Shown one piece after another: positions 17,266-25,756 of a stretch of 64,000 nt of DNA (position 1 is the first letter of the stretch; each line of letters begins with the position of its first letter). Made by a program: the position numbers and the translations under genes. Below the pieces are notes generated by a model, which was not told the DNA's origin, did not search any database, and worked only from the letters and a program-made list of their open reading frames with translations. This DNA is from an uncultured Lachnospiraceae bacterium. Lineage in GTDB: Bacteria; Bacillota; Clostridia; Lachnospirales; Lachnospiraceae. Where the stretch lies: contig CABSCP010000005.1 of assembly GCA_902476265.1 (NCBI GenBank), forward strand, positions 84,464-148,463. The letters are read 5' to 3'.

Positions 17266-17295
17266 ATTATATACCTTACGTTAAAAATATGTCAA
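17266..17295 (-). promoter_or_regulatory. rex operon promoter with possible Rex box
   Basis: On the minus strand TTGACA (17290-17295) and TATAAT (17266-17271) are separated by 18 bp. The 18 bases from 17295 down to 17278 match the known Rex operator (TTGTTAA-N4-TTAACAA) at 9 of 14 defined positions, with a good TTAAC half. Autoregulation is possible but the box is imperfect. Confidence 0.75.
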
Positions 17296-17369
17296 TAAAT
17301 GTGAGAAATTAGAGTGCGAAGTAAGTGAGCGGCAACTCTGTGGGTTGTGGGAAGGAAATCAGATTCTCG

Positions 17370-17590
17370 TCATCCATTCCGGGATTCGGTCAGTTCCAGC
17401 CATTCCTCCATTTTTTCATCAATCAGTCTTTTCGTCCGCCTTCTTTTATACCCTAATTTTGTTTTACAGATGAATGAGCTCTTCATAATTTCCGTCATAA
17501 CTGTCTGCGTCCATTTGGGAAACTTCCACGATTCTGTCTGCCATTTTATTCAAAAAATATCGGTCGCAGACCGTCAGGGCCTTCTCCCAT
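17370..17590 (-). pseudogene. Remnant of an ABC-F ATPase C terminus
   Basis: The minus strand encodes TVCDRYFLNKMADRIVEV followed by a Gly-Asn-Tyr (DGNYEELIHL) segment, then a stop. The first part matches the H-loop region of ABC-F proteins (usually VSHDRYFL...DRI.E), with the serine-histidine replaced by one cysteine. After a frameshift, a helical tail LIDEKMEEWLELTES resembles the C-terminal coil of the intact ABC-F encoded at 19838-21754 (LLLMEEWETLSES). No start codon or Walker motifs remain. It is a decayed fragment of a second ABC-F gene. Confidence 0.55.
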
Positions 17591-17753
17591 CAAAAATATA
17601 AAAAAGACCCGGAAAGCAAATGCCTCCCGGACCTCATCATTTCAGATATAAAAAATGTCGCTTTCCGTCTGAATGAAACCACGGAAAACTGCTCTCGGAA
17701 ATTTCTATTCAGCCATACAAAACGGCCTTCAGTTTTGATTGCTCTCTTTCTGT

Positions 17754-17803
17754 TACCTTCATTAGACAATGTGATACACGCCTCCCCTTGTCTAATGAAG
17801 GTA
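17754..17803. repeat. Long inverted repeat with 16-bp perfect arms
   Basis: The arms 17754-17769 (TACCTTCATTAGACAA) and 17788-17803 are exact reverse complements around an 18-bp loop. The stretch 17591-17914 around it holds no convincing gene. No transposase is near and no T-run follows, so it could be a mobile-element end, an mRNA 3' structure for the gene at 17915, or a decayed miniature element. Confidence 0.7.
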
Positions 17804-17914
17804 TGCAAATTGGGGGCAGACGCCACCTGTAATACGGAATATACATGTGTAATTCCGGATAAAAATATCGGTAATCTGTCTTAAATTGTATTGCCGGGAA
17901 CAAATCCAACCATT

Positions 17915-19609
17915 TTATTTTCCGATTAACACTTTCTTTCCTTCAAAAGCAAATCCATATTTTCGTATTCTGCTTTCCGGGATTCCTCTTGCAGTCAGGG
18001 AACGGGCATATTGTTTTTCTTCAATCTGCGCCAATGCCTCATGCACGGTATCCTGCAGCGTTTGTTCTTCTGCAGGATCATGGACTTTGAATTCCAAAAT
18101 GATGGCATCGTCACTCTCAAAAAGGGGTTCCAGCATAACGTCATATCTGCCAAAACCACTCTCCCGATTGGAAGAGATGATGTACCGCCCTGTGAAATCC
18201 ACCAGCAGTCCCAGCACGAATCCATGATAAAACCGTTCGGGTTCCGTACGGGAAGGATTTTTCCCTGTATCAAAATAGGAAAACACTTCCAGCGTTACCC
18301 GGTTCATATACGCATTCATTGCCTTCAAATCTCCCAGTAAAAGGGCCTTTAAAAAGTCATTATAATCAGATTCCGTACTGCCAAACCAACTGCGGATCAT
18401 ATTCCGGAACATCACTTTCACTTCAAAGTTCGTCAGTTCCAGTTCGTATTCCTGGCACCAGTCCCCAAAAGCCGACGTTACGACTCGGTAATCTTTCACT
18501 TTCAGATAACCGCTCGCAAGCAGAAGGCTCCAGATGGCCCGCTCATCATGATCCAGCTGATTGTAAACAATTTGTTCATCAATTTCTGTTGTCAGACTTT
18601 TCCCATTGAGCAATTCTTCAAAAGCGCTTTTTATATTTCTGCTTCCCTCCCGAATCAGCTTCCCGACAAGACTGTTTGCGCTGGTATTTGCCCAATATGC
18701 CATAAAATATTTTTTATCAAGCAAATTAATGATTGACCATGGGTTATAAATGTCAGTCCGATGTCCAAAGATAAATCCGTCATACCAATCTTTCACTTCC
18801 TGCTTTTTATCGGAAAGTGAAAACTCATCTAAAGCTTCAAATACCTCTTCTTGTGTAAACCCAAACGAATCTGTATATTTATCAGAAGTAGTCGTCACGA
18901 CTTCCAGATTATTCAAATCCGAAAAAATGGACTCTTTACTCACTCTCGTGATTCCTGTCATGATCGCTTTTTCCAGATAGGGATTACTTTTGAAAGTCGC
19001 ATTAAAAAGACTTCTGGTAAACGCTGCCAATTCTTCCCAGTAGCCGGACACATAGGATTCCTGCATCGGCGTATCATATTCATCCAGCAGGATAATCACT
19101 TTTTTCCCATAATAGCGGTATAAATATTCCGACAGCGTCTTTAAGGACAGCGTCGCCACATAATCCTCCATCCGGGCACAAACCTGATTAAAAAATTCTT
19201 TTTCCCTGTCGTTTAGGAGATCCCCTTCCAAAAGAAAATCGCAATTATTATAAAGTCCGGTGATCGTCTGACAAATCTTCTTCTTTGTCTCTATATATCC
19301 GGTTTCTTTGATATCCGCAAAGCTCAGCGACAAAACGGGATACGTCCCCTGCAGATTGCGATACTCCTCCTTCTGCCAGATATGAAGCCCTTCAAAAAGA
19401 TCGCCCCGTCCCTTGTATTTCACGGAAAAAAACTGCTCCGTCATGCTCATGGCAAGTGTTTTTCCAAACCGGCGCGGCCGGGTGATCAGCGTCACGCTGT
19501 CTCCGTTTTCCCACCATTCTTCAATAAAAGCTGTTTTATCGATATAAAAATAATTCTTCTCACGAATCGTTTCAAAATTCTGATGCCCAATCCCAATTAC
19601 TCTGCCCAT
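17915..19609 (-). CDS. AAA-ATPase-like / PD-(D/E)XK nuclease-family protein
   Basis: A 564-residue protein of the family with an N-terminal AAA-ATPase-like domain (PF09820 type) and a C-terminal PD-(D/E)XK nuclease-like domain (DUF1703). The N terminus MGRVIGIGHQNFETIREKNYF and the P-loop variant TRPRRFGKT near residue 45 are typical. KVIILLDEYDTPM is the Walker B region. Near residue 490, GRYDVMLEP...AIILEFKV holds the D...ExK nuclease pattern. Its biological role is unknown; it is often multi-copy in gut Firmicutes. I chose the ATG at 19609 with a GGAGG site. An ATG at 19753 also has an AAGGAG site and would add 48 non-conserved residues. Local base composition is more AT-rich than the flanks. 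Confidence 0.85.
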   Translation of the reverse strand: MGRVIGIGHQNFETIREKNYFYIDKTAFIEEWWENGDSVTLITRPRRFGKTLAMSMTEQFFSVKYKGRGDLFEGLHIWQKEEYRNLQGTYPVLSLSFADIKETGYIETKKKICQTITGLYNNCDFLLEGDLLNDREKEFFNQVCARMEDYVATLSLKTLSEYLYRYYGKKVIILLDEYDTPMQESYVSGYWEELAAFTRSLFNATFKSNPYLEKAIMTGITRVSKESIFSDLNNLEVVTTTSDKYTDSFGFTQEEVFEALDEFSLSDKKQEVKDWYDGFIFGHRTDIYNPWSIINLLDKKYFMAYWANTSANSLVGKLIREGSRNIKSAFEELLNGKSLTTEIDEQIVYNQLDHDERAIWSLLLASGYLKVKDYRVVTSAFGDWCQEYELELTNFEVKVMFRNMIRSWFGSTESDYNDFLKALLLGDLKAMNAYMNRVTLEVFSYFDTGKNPSRTEPERFYHGFVLGLLVDFTGRYIISSNRESGFGRYDVMLEPLFESDDAIILEFKVHDPAEEQTLQDTVHEALAQIEEKQYARSLTARGIPESRIRKYGFAFEGKKVLIGK

Positions 19610-19837
19610 TCTTATCCTCCATTTGTCGTTGAGAATATCCACAAAACATATTTTTTCATAGAGACCACTTCCTTCCGTCTCTTCCCTTTCTAACAGTATA
19701 CCGAAACCCTTCCTAAAATACAAGAAACGCGCTTTAAAAATGGCAGTTTTCATTGACAGCACTCCTTCTGACGGATAAACTATATGCGTCGGCATTTTTG
19801 CCGGGATAATACGGAACATGAAAGAAGAGAGGATACC

Positions 19838-21754
19838 ATGATACTTTCCTGTCAGAATATCGAAAAGGCATTTCTGGAAAAGCAGGTTTTAAAGAACTGC
19901 TCTTTCCATATAGAAGATCACGAAAAAGCCGCCATTGTAGGCTTAAACGGCGCGGGCAAAACCACGCTTCTGCGCATCATCGTAGGGGAAATGGAGGCGG
20001 ACGGAGGACTTGTAGCCTTTGCCAAAGACAAATCCTTTGGCTATCTGGCCCAGGATGCCGCCGTGAATACGGAAAACACCATTTACGGGGAACTGCTCTC
20101 CGTCAAGCAGCATCTTCTGGATCTGGAAGATCAGATTCGGGCCACAGAGCTTTCCATGAAACACGCACAGGGCGAGGCGCTGGAAGATAAGATGAAGAAA
20201 TATGCGGATCTGACCCATGCTTTTGAAATGGAAAACGGATATGCTTATAAAAGTGAACTGACCGGTGTTTTAAAAGGCCTTGGTTTTTCGGAGGAAGAAT
20301 TTGACAAACCTGTTTCCACTCTTTCCGGCGGGCAGAAGACCCGGGTGGCTCTGGGCAAACTGCTTTTGCAAAAACCCGATCTGATCATTTTGGACGAGCC
20401 TACCAACCATCTGGACATGTCTTCCATCTCCTGGCTGGAAACCTACCTTTTAAACTATAAGGGCAGCGTCCTGATCGTCTCCCACGACCGGTATTTCCTG
20501 GACAGAATCGCTTCTAAAATCATCGAAATCGACAATACCAAAGTGACGGTCTTTTCCGGCAACTATTCCGACTACGCCGCCAAAAAGGAACAGCTCCGTC
20601 AGGCGGAATGGAAAGCCTATGTGAATCAGCAGGCGGAAATCAAACATCAGGAGGAAGTGATCGCAAAGCTCAAATCCTTCAACCGGGAAAAGTCCATCAA
20701 ACGGGCGGAAAGCCGGGAAAAGATGCTCTCCAAAATCGAAGTGATCGACAAGCCTGTGGAAGTCCGGGCGGATATGAAAATGGAGTTAAATCCCCGGATT
20801 TTGAGCGGCAACGATGTGCTCACCGTGGAGCATCTGGCAAAATCGTTTGACGCTGCGCCCCTCTTTGAAGATCTTTCCTTTGAGATCAAACGGGGCGAAC
20901 ATGTGGCTATCATCGGGGACAACGGCACCGGGAAAACCACAATTTTAAAAATTATCAACGGTATCCTGGATGCGGATGGCGGCACGGTCCGTCTGGGCAG
21001 CAAAGTGCAGGTGGGTTATTATGATCAGGAGCACCATGTGCTGCATCCGGATAAGACGCTGTTTGAAGAGCTTTCCGATGCCTACCCGTCCTTAAATAAC
21101 ACGGAAATCCGCAATACGCTGGCGGCCTTCCTTTTTACCGGGGAAGATGTTTTCAAACGCATCAAAGACCTCTCCGGCGGAGAACGGGGGCGGGTGTCTT
21201 TGGCAAAGCTGATGCTGTCCGAATCCAATTTTCTGATTCTGGACGAGCCCACCAACCATCTGGACATCGCCTCCAAAGAAATTCTGGAGGATGCCATCAA
21301 CAGTTATGGGGGCACGGTGCTTTACGTTTCCCATGACCGTTACTTCATCAACCGGACCGCTCACCGGATTCTGGAGCTGTCCGCCAAAAGCCTGACCCAA
21401 TATCTGGGCAATTATGATTACTATCTGGAAAAAAGGGCAGCGCTGCCGGAGGTTATGCCTGAGGCAGGACAGGCACCCCAGGAAGCCGTCCCTTCTGTCT
21501 CCGTTTCCAAACTCACCTGGCAGGAACAAAAGGAAAAGGAAGCCGCCCGCCGGAAAAAGGAAAATGCCCTGAAGAAATGTGAAGAGCGGATCACGGCCCT
21601 GGAACAAAGGGATAAGGAAATCGACGAAGAAATGTCAAATCCCGCCATCGCCACCGATGTGGCGGCGCTTCAGACCCTGACAAAAGAAAAGGAAGAAATC
21701 TCAGAAGAACTCCTCCTTCTGATGGAAGAATGGGAAACCCTGAGCGAATCCTGA
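19838..21754 (+). CDS. ABC-F family ATP-binding cassette protein
   Basis: A 638-residue soluble protein with two ABC ATPase domains and no membrane domain. The first domain has Walker A GLNGAGKTT, signature LSGGQKTRVALGK and LDEPTNHLD. The second has GDNGTGKTT, LSGGERGRVSLAK and LDEPTNHLD. A linker (about 235-305) and a C-terminal coiled coil (about 570-638, rich in KKKE) complete the ABC-F plan. These proteins act on the ribosome E site. Length and tail look most like the YdiF/Uup-like housekeeping group rather than a known antibiotic-resistance subfamily, which is inference. The ATG at 19838 follows a GAGAGG site. It reads away from the AAA/PD-(D/E)XK gene. Confidence 0.92.
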   Translation: MILSCQNIEKAFLEKQVLKNCSFHIEDHEKAAIVGLNGAGKTTLLRIIVGEMEADGGLVAFAKDKSFGYLAQDAAVNTENTIYGELLSVKQHLLDLEDQIRATELSMKHAQGEALEDKMKKYADLTHAFEMENGYAYKSELTGVLKGLGFSEEEFDKPVSTLSGGQKTRVALGKLLLQKPDLIILDEPTNHLDMSSISWLETYLLNYKGSVLIVSHDRYFLDRIASKIIEIDNTKVTVFSGNYSDYAAKKEQLRQAEWKAYVNQQAEIKHQEEVIAKLKSFNREKSIKRAESREKMLSKIEVIDKPVEVRADMKMELNPRILSGNDVLTVEHLAKSFDAAPLFEDLSFEIKRGEHVAIIGDNGTGKTTILKIINGILDADGGTVRLGSKVQVGYYDQEHHVLHPDKTLFEELSDAYPSLNNTEIRNTLAAFLFTGEDVFKRIKDLSGGERGRVSLAKLMLSESNFLILDEPTNHLDIASKEILEDAINSYGGTVLYVSHDRYFINRTAHRILELSAKSLTQYLGNYDYYLEKRAALPEVMPEAGQAPQEAVPSVSVSKLTWQEQKEKEAARRKKENALKKCEERITALEQRDKEIDEEMSNPAIATDVAALQTLTKEKEEISEELLLLMEEWETLSES

Positions 21755-21781
21755 ATGGTTCCCGTCAAAAAAAAGTGCAGA

Positions 21782-21819
21782 AAATAAGAAACGGTACCAA
21801 TCCGTTTCTTATTTTTTTG
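21782..21819 (+). terminator. Terminator after the ABC-F gene (bidirectional)
   Basis: The arms 21782-21794 and 21802-21814 pair over 13 bp around a seven-base loop and end in a T-run on the plus strand. An A-rich run at 21768-21776 supplies a T-run for the minus strand, so it can also end the citrate operon from the other side. Confidence 0.85.
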
Positions 21820-21835
21820 CATTCTTCCGAACGGC

Positions 21836-22267
21836 TCAGATTTGTGTCTCTGGCTTTTTTTCGATAAAAATCTTCCGGGTAATAAAATTGTAAACCATCA
21901 CAACCCCCGTTGCGAAGGGCTTGACGATGATATAGGAACGGCTCCAGAAGGGATCCAGCACGCTGGTGCCGGCCCAGAGCACGATCTGGTTGATGATCAG
22001 ACCGCCCACGCTCAGGGCGAAGAACACCACAAATTCTTTGACCTTACTTTTCTGCTTGTCCGTTTCAAATACAAAAATGATGCTCAGAATATAGTTAACG
22101 ATGGCGGACACCGTAAACGCCAGGAAATTGGCAACCAGCACCGGCAGGTGCGCCGCCTCGCGCAGCAGGATCAGCAGGCCGTATTCGATGAAGAAACACA
22201 GAAAGCCCACAGCCCCGAATTTGATGATCTGCTGTACCAGTTTGGAATTCATTATTTTCTTAATCAA
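21836..22267 (-). CDS. GtrA family membrane protein
   Basis: A 143-residue protein with four hydrophobic helices matching the GtrA/DPMS family (FGAVGFLCFFIEYGLLILLRE, VLVANFLAFTVSAIVNYILS). Members are thought to help move lipid-linked sugars across the membrane or to assist cell-wall glycosylation. The TTG at 22267 has a GAGGG site about seven bases upstream. An ATG at 22252 lacks a site but is possible. It follows icd by only 17 bp, so it is probably the last gene of the citrate operon, without an obvious functional link. Confidence 0.85.
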   Translation of the reverse strand: MIKKIMNSKLVQQIIKFGAVGFLCFFIEYGLLILLREAAHLPVLVANFLAFTVSAIVNYILSIIFVFETDKQKSKVKEFVVFFALSVGGLIINQIVLWAGTSVLDPFWSRSYIIVKPFATGVVMVYNFITRKIFIEKKPETQI

Positions 22268-22283
22268 AATCTGTCCCTCTTTT

Positions 22284-23489
22284 TCACATGGTTTCTAAAG
22301 TCTTACGGATTTCTTTAATGAAATCCCTGCTGTTTAAAACAGTCACATCTTTCAAAGAAGTGATCTGGGCCAGATCTTTTGTCATGCGCCCGCTTTCAAT
22401 CGTTGCCACAGTGGCTTTCTCCAGCTTGTCCGCAAAGGCGCAAAGCGCCGGAATGTCATCCAGCTCGCCCCGTTTTCTCAAAGCGCCTGTCCAGGCAAAA
22501 ATAGTGGCCACGGAATTGGTGGAAGTCTCTTCCCCCTTTAAATGCTTGTAATAGTGCCGCTGTACCGTTCCATGGGCCGCCTCATACTCATAGACGCCGG
22601 AAGGAGAAACCAGCACGGAAGTCATCATGGCCAGGGAGCCGAAAGCGGAGCTGACCATGTCGCTCATCACATCACCGTCATAATTCTTGCAGGCCCAGAT
22701 AAATCCGCCTTTCGCTTTCATCACGCGGGCAACCGCATCGTCAATCAGCGTGTAAAAATATTCAATTCCCAGGGCTTCAAATTTTTCCGCATATTCGGCA
22801 TCATAAATTTCCTGGAAAATATCCTTAAAGGTATGGTCATATTTTTTGGAAATGGTATCCTTGGTGGCAAACCAGAGATCCTGCTTCGTATCCACCGCAT
22901 AGTTAAAGCAGGCTCTGGCGAAGCTGGAAATGGATTGTTCCGTATTGTGCATACCCTGAAGGATTCCCGCTCCGGTGAAATTATGGATCAGTTCTCTCGT
23001 CTCGGTGCCGTCTTCAGCTGTGAACACCAGTTCCGCCTTCCCGGGGCCGGGAACCTTGATTTCCGCATTCTTGTAGACATCGCCGTAGGCATGACGGGCA
23101 AGGGTGATGGGTTTTTCCCAGTTGCGCACGCAGGGCTCAATCCCTTTTACCAGAATGGGCGCCCGGAATACGGTGCCGTCCAGCATGGCCCTTATCGTCC
23201 CGTTGGGGCTCTTCCACATTTCCTTTAAATTATATTCCTTCACCCGCGCTGCATTGGGGGTGATGGTGGCGCATTTCACCGCCACGCCGTATTTTAATGT
23301 AGCATTGGCACAATCCACGGTGACCTGGTCATCCGTCTCATTGCGGTGTGCCAGTCCCAGATCGTAGTACTCTGTCTTTAAGTCAATATAAGGAAGCAAA
23401 AGCTCGTCCTTGATCATCTGCCAGAGAATCCTTGTCATTTCGTCGCCGTCCATCTCTACTAACGGCGTCTTCATCTGAATTTTATCCAT
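22284..23489 (-). CDS. icd: NADP-dependent isocitrate dehydrogenase
   Basis: A 401-residue enzyme of the eukaryotic-like (type II) NADP-IDH group, which oxidises isocitrate to 2-oxoglutarate. It begins with KTPLVEMDGDEMTRILW, has the substrate region PNGTIRAMLDGTVFR, and has the metal-binding KNYDGDVMSDMVSSAFGSLAMM. The length is right for the family. It lies downstream of a Re-type citrate synthase and a GntR regulator, forming the oxidative branch toward glutamate. Aconitase is not in the window. Confidence 0.96.
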   Translation of the reverse strand: MDKIQMKTPLVEMDGDEMTRILWQMIKDELLLPYIDLKTEYYDLGLAHRNETDDQVTVDCANATLKYGVAVKCATITPNAARVKEYNLKEMWKSPNGTIRAMLDGTVFRAPILVKGIEPCVRNWEKPITLARHAYGDVYKNAEIKVPGPGKAELVFTAEDGTETRELIHNFTGAGILQGMHNTEQSISSFARACFNYAVDTKQDLWFATKDTISKKYDHTFKDIFQEIYDAEYAEKFEALGIEYFYTLIDDAVARVMKAKGGFIWACKNYDGDVMSDMVSSAFGSLAMMTSVLVSPSGVYEYEAAHGTVQRHYYKHLKGEETSTNSVATIFAWTGALRKRGELDDIPALCAFADKLEKATVATIESGRMTKDLAQITSLKDVTVLNSRDFIKEIRKTLETM

Positions 23490-23521
23490 CGCTTCTCTCC
23501 TGTCTGCCGCATGGCGGCCCT

Positions 23522-24211
23522 TTATGGTTCATCGCAGGCATCCGACAGCCCGCTAAGTAACATATTAGCATAAGCGTTCTTCATATGCAAGGTGGCAAGC
23601 GCTTCCGCCCGGTCCGCATCCTTTTCCTGTATGGCTTCCATAATCTGACGGTGTTCTCCTACGGATTCCAGTCCCCTGGTGTTGTCGGAGAGGTTTCTTT
23701 TGCGCACCCGCTTGACATATTCATGAAAATCCCGCAGCTGATGCTGCAACATTTTGCTGCTGCAGGCCTCATAGAGAATTTCGTGGAACCGGTCATCCAG
23801 TTCCGTCAGCTGCCCGGCATGGTTTTTCCTGGCATGGAATTCGGAAAGATAGATATTTTCCTCCAGAATCTCCATCTGTTCCGGTGAAATATGGGCAGTT
23901 GCCCAACGCGCGCATAACCCTTCCAAAAGGGCGCGGATGGCATAAATATCGGCCACGTCCTTTTTGGTGATCCCGGTCACATAAGCGCCTTTGTTGGGAA
24001 TAATGGAAATCAGGCCTTCCAGTTCCAGCTGACGCAGCGCTTCCCGCACCGGCGTCCTGGAAACTCCCATTTCCTCCCCGATTGCGACTTCTTTTAATTC
24101 TTCATGATCCTTATATTTTCCGCTTAAAATATCATCCCGGAGGCGGTGAAATACCCGCCCCCGGAGGGAAAAACGATCCGTCACTTCTTCTTTCACATCA
24201 TGCTGGCTCAT
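23522..24211 (-). CDS. GntR/FadR-type (FCD) transcriptional regulator
   Basis: A 229-residue regulator with an N-terminal winged helix (GRVFHRLRDDILSGKYKDHEELKEVAIGEEMGVSRTPVREALRQLELEGLI) and an all-helical FCD ligand domain with likely metal-binding residues (DDRFHEILYEA, EHRQIMEAI). FCD regulators respond to small carboxylates. It sits between the Re-citrate synthase and icd, so control of that operon is the natural inference. A GntR-type palindrome overlaps the operon promoter at 25708-25719. I chose the ATG at 24211 because GAGG lies five bases upstream. The GTG at 24235 and the ATG at 24214 are less well spaced. Confidence 0.9.
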   Translation of the reverse strand: MSQHDVKEEVTDRFSLRGRVFHRLRDDILSGKYKDHEELKEVAIGEEMGVSRTPVREALRQLELEGLISIIPNKGAYVTGITKKDVADIYAIRALLEGLCARWATAHISPEQMEILEENIYLSEFHARKNHAGQLTELDDRFHEILYEACSSKMLQHQLRDFHEYVKRVRKRNLSDNTRGLESVGEHRQIMEAIQEKDADRAEALATLHMKNAYANMLLSGLSDACDEP

Positions 24212-24241
24212 CATTACCTCTTTTTCTTCATCCACAGTCCT

Positions 24242-25648
24242 TTATGCCCGGATCAGCTCGATCCCAAGCTTTCTGCAGCTATCGTCGATGACACGAAGCA
24301 GTTCCCCGTCGGTTAACACCGTCACGCGTCCGCTCTCATATTCCGCATCGACCCATTTCTTCACTTCATGAACCAGTTCGCTGTTCTTATCCACTCTTCT
24401 TTCTTCCGGCAGGCGGAAATAAGTGTTGATCCAGTGTGCGATCCCCGCAAGGCCCGATGTATTGGAAACCGCACACAGCACAGGACGGTTCAAAAACTTA
24501 TCCGTATCAAATATATTATAAATCTCTTCATTTTTCAAGAGGCCGTCGGCATGAATGCCCGCTCTTGTCACATTGAAATTCTTTCCCACAAAAGGCGTCC
24601 TGGGCGGAATCTCATACCCGATTTCCTTTTCGTAAAAGTCCGCCAGCTCCGTGATCACACGGGTGTCCATTCCGTTTAAGGTGCCCTTAAGCTGGGCATA
24701 TTCAAATACCATGGCTTCCAGCGGGGTATTCCCGGTGCGCTCTCCGATGCCGAACAGAGAGGTGTTGACACCGGAGCAGCCGTACAGCCAGGCCGTGGAA
24801 GAATTGACCACCGCCTTATAAAAATCATTGTGTCCGTGCCACTCCAAAAGTTCATGAGGTACTCCTGCATGGGTGTGCAGCGCATAAATGATCCCCTGTA
24901 CGCTTCTGGGAATGACGGCGCCCGCATAGTTCACACCGTAGCCCATGGTATCGCAGGCGCGCACCTTGATGGGAATCTGATACTCCTTCATCAGTTTCAT
25001 CAGTTCCAGGCAGAAAGGTACCACATAACCGTAAATATCCGCCCTTGTGATATCCTCCAGATGGCAGCGGGGGCTGATGCCCTCTTCCAGGCAGTCCCGG
25101 ATCACGCTCAGATAATGTTCCATCGCCTGCCTTCTGGTCATCTTCAGCTTCATGAAAATATGGTAGTCGGAGCAGCTCACCAAAATGCCGGTTTCCTTCA
25201 TGCCGATCTCCTTGACGAGCCTGAAGTCCTCCTTGCTCGCCCGGATCCAGCTGGTCACTTCCGGAAAGCGGTATCCCCTTTCCATACATTTATATACCGC
25301 GTCGCGGTCTTTCTTACTGTAAAGGAAAAACTCACTGGCACGAATCATCCCGTTTTCTCCGCCCAGCTGGTGCAGATAATCGTAAATCTTCACGATCTGC
25401 TCTGTGGAATAAGGGGCCCGGGACTGCTGGCCGTCGCGGAAGGTGGTATCGGTGATCCAGATATCCTTTGGCATGTCATGAGGTACGATACGGTCATTAA
25501 ACGGGATTTTAGGGACTTCCGAATAAGGGAACATGTTCCGGAATACATTGGGTTTGGCCACATCGTCCAGGATATACATATGCTCTTCTATTTCAAGAAG
25601 ATTCTTCTTTTCATTCATGGTGACGGGACGGCTTGTAAATGTGTTCAT
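24242..25648 (-). CDS. Re-type citrate synthase (homocitrate synthase/IPMS family)
   Basis: A 468-residue protein of the DRE-TIM metallolyase family. The catalytic start ITDTTFRDGQQSRAPYSTEQIVKIY replaces the usual DTTLRDGEQ and matches the Clostridium kluyveri type of Re-citrate synthase, as do the N-terminal extension PYSEVPKIPFNDRI and LEWHGHNDFYKAVVNSS. It would condense acetyl-CoA and oxaloacetate to citrate with Re-face stereochemistry in an oxygen-sensitive anaerobe. Co-transcription with icd supports citrate rather than homocitrate or isopropylmalate synthesis. The ATG at 25648 has an AAGGAG site eight bases upstream. Confidence 0.88.
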   Translation of the reverse strand: MNTFTSRPVTMNEKKNLLEIEEHMYILDDVAKPNVFRNMFPYSEVPKIPFNDRIVPHDMPKDIWITDTTFRDGQQSRAPYSTEQIVKIYDYLHQLGGENGMIRASEFFLYSKKDRDAVYKCMERGYRFPEVTSWIRASKEDFRLVKEIGMKETGILVSCSDYHIFMKLKMTRRQAMEHYLSVIRDCLEEGISPRCHLEDITRADIYGYVVPFCLELMKLMKEYQIPIKVRACDTMGYGVNYAGAVIPRSVQGIIYALHTHAGVPHELLEWHGHNDFYKAVVNSSTAWLYGCSGVNTSLFGIGERTGNTPLEAMVFEYAQLKGTLNGMDTRVITELADFYEKEIGYEIPPRTPFVGKNFNVTRAGIHADGLLKNEEIYNIFDTDKFLNRPVLCAVSNTSGLAGIAHWINTYFRLPEERRVDKNSELVHEVKKWVDAEYESGRVTVLTDGELLRVIDDSCRKLGIELIRA

Positions 25649-25707
25649 GGTTCCTTCTCCTTTACATTCTTTCGTATCGAAACGATATTATCTGTAATAC
25701 GGGTATT

Positions 25708-25736
25708 ATTGTATACAATTATTCAATCTCTGTCAA
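25708..25736 (-). promoter_or_regulatory. Promoter and GntR-type operator of the citrate operon
   Basis: On the minus strand TTGACA (25731-25736) and TACAAT (25708-25713) are separated by 17 bp. The perfect 12-bp palindrome ATTGTATACAAT (25708-25719) overlaps the -10 box. It matches the TNGTATACNA-type sites of FadR-subfamily GntR regulators, one of which is the second gene of this operon. Repression by occlusion of the -10 is the likely mechanism. Confidence 0.8.
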
Positions 25737-25756
25737 TCCCTCTTTTGTAAAAAATT

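Noticed and set aside
17347..17601. 84-residue plus-strand open frame and a 78-residue minus-strand frame (17590-17826) in the gap after rex
   Set aside because: The plus frame is antisense to the ABC-F remnant; the minus frame crosses the 16-bp inverted repeat and has no motif. Neither has a good ribosome site.
17915..19819. Start of the AAA/PD-(D/E)XK gene at 19819 or 19753
   Set aside because: Family members begin at MGRVIGIG, and a GGAGG site precedes that ATG; the upstream residues look non-coding, although the 19753 start has a fair ribosome site and is not fully excluded.
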